Origin: Pyrrhoderma lamaoense | Lineage: Eukaryota > Basidiomycota > Agaricomycetes > Hymenochaetales > Hymenochaetaceae | Assembly: GCA_002794735.1 (NCBI GenBank) | Contig: NBAZ01000001.1 | Location: forward strand, 1,612,001 to 1,676,000 | Direction: 5' to 3' | Length of the DNA: 64,000 bases | In this document: one piece after another, positions 62,787 to 64,000 of the stretch | Layout of the letters: every line of letters begins with the position of its first letter | Numbering within the stretch: the first letter of the stretch is position 1 | Translations under genes and position numbers: made by a program | Notes under the pieces: model-generated | Seen by the model: the letters and a program-made list of their open reading frames with translations, nothing else | The model's database searches: none | What the model was told of the DNA's origin: nothing

Positions 62787-63674
62787 TCACTCGGCGACCG
62801 TCAATCCGTTCATGGCGGCTTGCACGTCTTTCATCATTCCTTGATGATTGCCTCCACTCTGGCTATTGCCGATGTTGCGTGGCCCTAGGCTAGGATGCCT
62901 CATCCCGAGCGCAGCACCAAGCATTCGCTTGCCTGGATCCCCAATCCGTGGTGGCGCCCCATGGCTACTTTGCTGCTCGCTCGCAGCTAAGATAGCAGGG
63001 TCGTTCAAGATTGCGTCCTCCCCAAACGAAGACGAAGATGAGATCATCGAGCTTAGTGTAGGGTGAGAAGGCACTGAAGGAAGTGTTGGTGACGGCTCGC
63101 GTCCAACACCACTCATCCCGTTCGTAGTGATCGCCGCCACCGCCGGATGCTCCGGAATCGACCCATTCAAGGGCTTCATCTGTCCAGGTCGAATGCTAGC
63201 ACTGGCCATACGCGCGTGTCCGTTGGGCATAGACATCGAAGCCGACCGCCCATTGTGTGTTCGCGAAGCGTTGCTGATGTGTCTAGAGTTAACGTTCTGG
63301 ATGATCGACTGCGCGTCTGGTCCGTCGTAAGGACGAATCTCCGCCACAGGAGAAGCGTCAAAGATAGAGGCGGGTGGATCATACAACGCTCGGAGATAGG
63401 CACGTTTAGCTAATAGGTTGATGTACAATCAACACGTTAAGTAAGAATCTACCTAATACACAGAACGAAAGAAGGAGTGCATACCGATACCAGCGTCATT
63501 GAATACGATCATAAGACTAGTATCATCGATCCACTTAATCCTGAATCCACCCGCGACATTCTCCCATTCAGAAAAGGCATTCTGTATGTCCTTCGTCTTG
63601 AGTTCCTTCGGGAAGCCAGTGAGGCTTAATATGCGAGTAACCGACGCAGAGAGCGGTGCGAGTTGGGAAGACAT
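62787..63674 (-). CDS. RRM-like protein of the Thc1/R3HCC1 type
   Basis: Exons 63674-63491 and 63409-62787, 268 aa, no frame break. The N-terminal 75 residues look like a divergent RNA-recognition fold: RILSLTGFPKELKTKDIQNA, then GGFRIKWIDDTSLMIVFNDA and AKRAYLRAL, a pattern I associate with the RRM-like module of R3HCC1-type proteins. The remainder is Ser/Pro/Gly-rich and disordered, ending MMKDVQAAMNGLTVAE. RNA binding is inferred. The 81-nt intron falls inside the fold, phase 1. Family assignment is moderate; the gene model is solid. Confidence 0.75.
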
Positions 63675-64000
63675 TGTATGTTGAGTTTAGTTTAGAAATG
63701 AGGTTATTAGTAGCTGAAGCGAGGGTGAAAAGCTTGAAGAAACGCGTTGCGGAAGGGGATGGAAAACGCCTTCACAAACACAAAAAAAGATTGAGTCTTG
63801 AGGGATGAGTAGAGTAAAAACGTGATCGTCAATGAATAGTTGAGAGTAGGTGGTGAAATCGGTATCAGGAAGTAAGCGAGTGAGCGATGGAAGTGATGTA
63901 CAGCGGAGACGTGTTTTTTGAGGATGAGATGAAGGTCGGAAGCAGGTATGGTACTAGTATTCGTAGTCGACCGCTCGACAAGTTCCATTTATGTAATTCA
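63675..64000. promoter_or_regulatory. Upstream region of the RRM-like gene
   Basis: 326 bp to the window edge, CT-rich on the minus strand, as expected for a fungal promoter or leader. No further gene supported. Confidence 0.45.

Noticed and set aside
1..64000. tRNA, rRNA or CRISPR-type arrays
   Set aside because: I looked for tRNA B-box-like sequence (GGTTCGANTCC) and regularly spaced repeats on both strands and saw none convincing; CRISPR is not expected in a fungus.

Overview
The window is nuclear DNA of a basidiomycete fungus, most likely an Agaricomycete. The evidence is many short introns (mostly 47-70 nt, GT..AG) in nearly every gene, compact genes on both strands, CT-rich leaders, and basidiomycete-type versions of housekeeping genes. 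I cannot name the species.

Layout. 1-794: 5' end of the RNA polymerase II CTD phosphatase FCP1 (minus). 1145-4925: two tandem paralogous single-pass membrane proteins (minus). 5553-11527: the Ski2 RNA helicase of the cytoplasmic exosome pathway (plus), whose 3' introns become very long and hold a strong hairpin. 11528-20526: two gene-poor stretches around one unrecognised Ser-rich gene (14672-16956). 20527-24063: a secreted glycoprotein and the ribosome-assembly factor LTV1 (plus). 24192-33811: the PI3P 5-kinase FAB1/PIKfyve and COP9 signalosome subunit 2 (minus). 34379-41220: a mitoribosome-rich block (mL40, the Rsm22/METTL17-type factor, uL1m) plus the spliceosomal Sad1/USP39 protein. 41293-47525: AT-rich, gene-poor DNA with two tiny stand-alone double-stranded-RNA-binding (dsRBM) proteins. 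47526-59702: G-protein beta subunit, a golgin-like coiled-coil protein, a large Ser-rich protein, and an ER SMP-domain lipid-transfer protein of the Nvj2/TEX2 type. 61165-63674: a poorly known acidic/Ser-rich protein and an RRM-like protein.

Most genes are unrelated housekeeping functions placed side by side, as is normal in fungi. Shared themes are RNA decay and ribosome production (Ski2, LTV1), mitochondrial translation (mL40, Rsm22, uL1m) and membrane lipid signalling or transfer (FAB1, Nvj2-like).

The clearest anomaly is technical or evolutionary. At about thirteen places a conserved reading frame breaks by exactly one missing base, mostly inside G or C runs. All the breaks have the same sign and occur in essential genes, which fits homopolymer under-calling in the assembly better than gene decay. 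One break, in the first tandem membrane protein, is not in a homopolymer. The best biological candidate is the pair of 76- and 94-residue dsRBM proteins, which share an intron at the same position and phase. Exon coordinates were worked out by hand from splice signals, reading phase and family motifs; no search was run.
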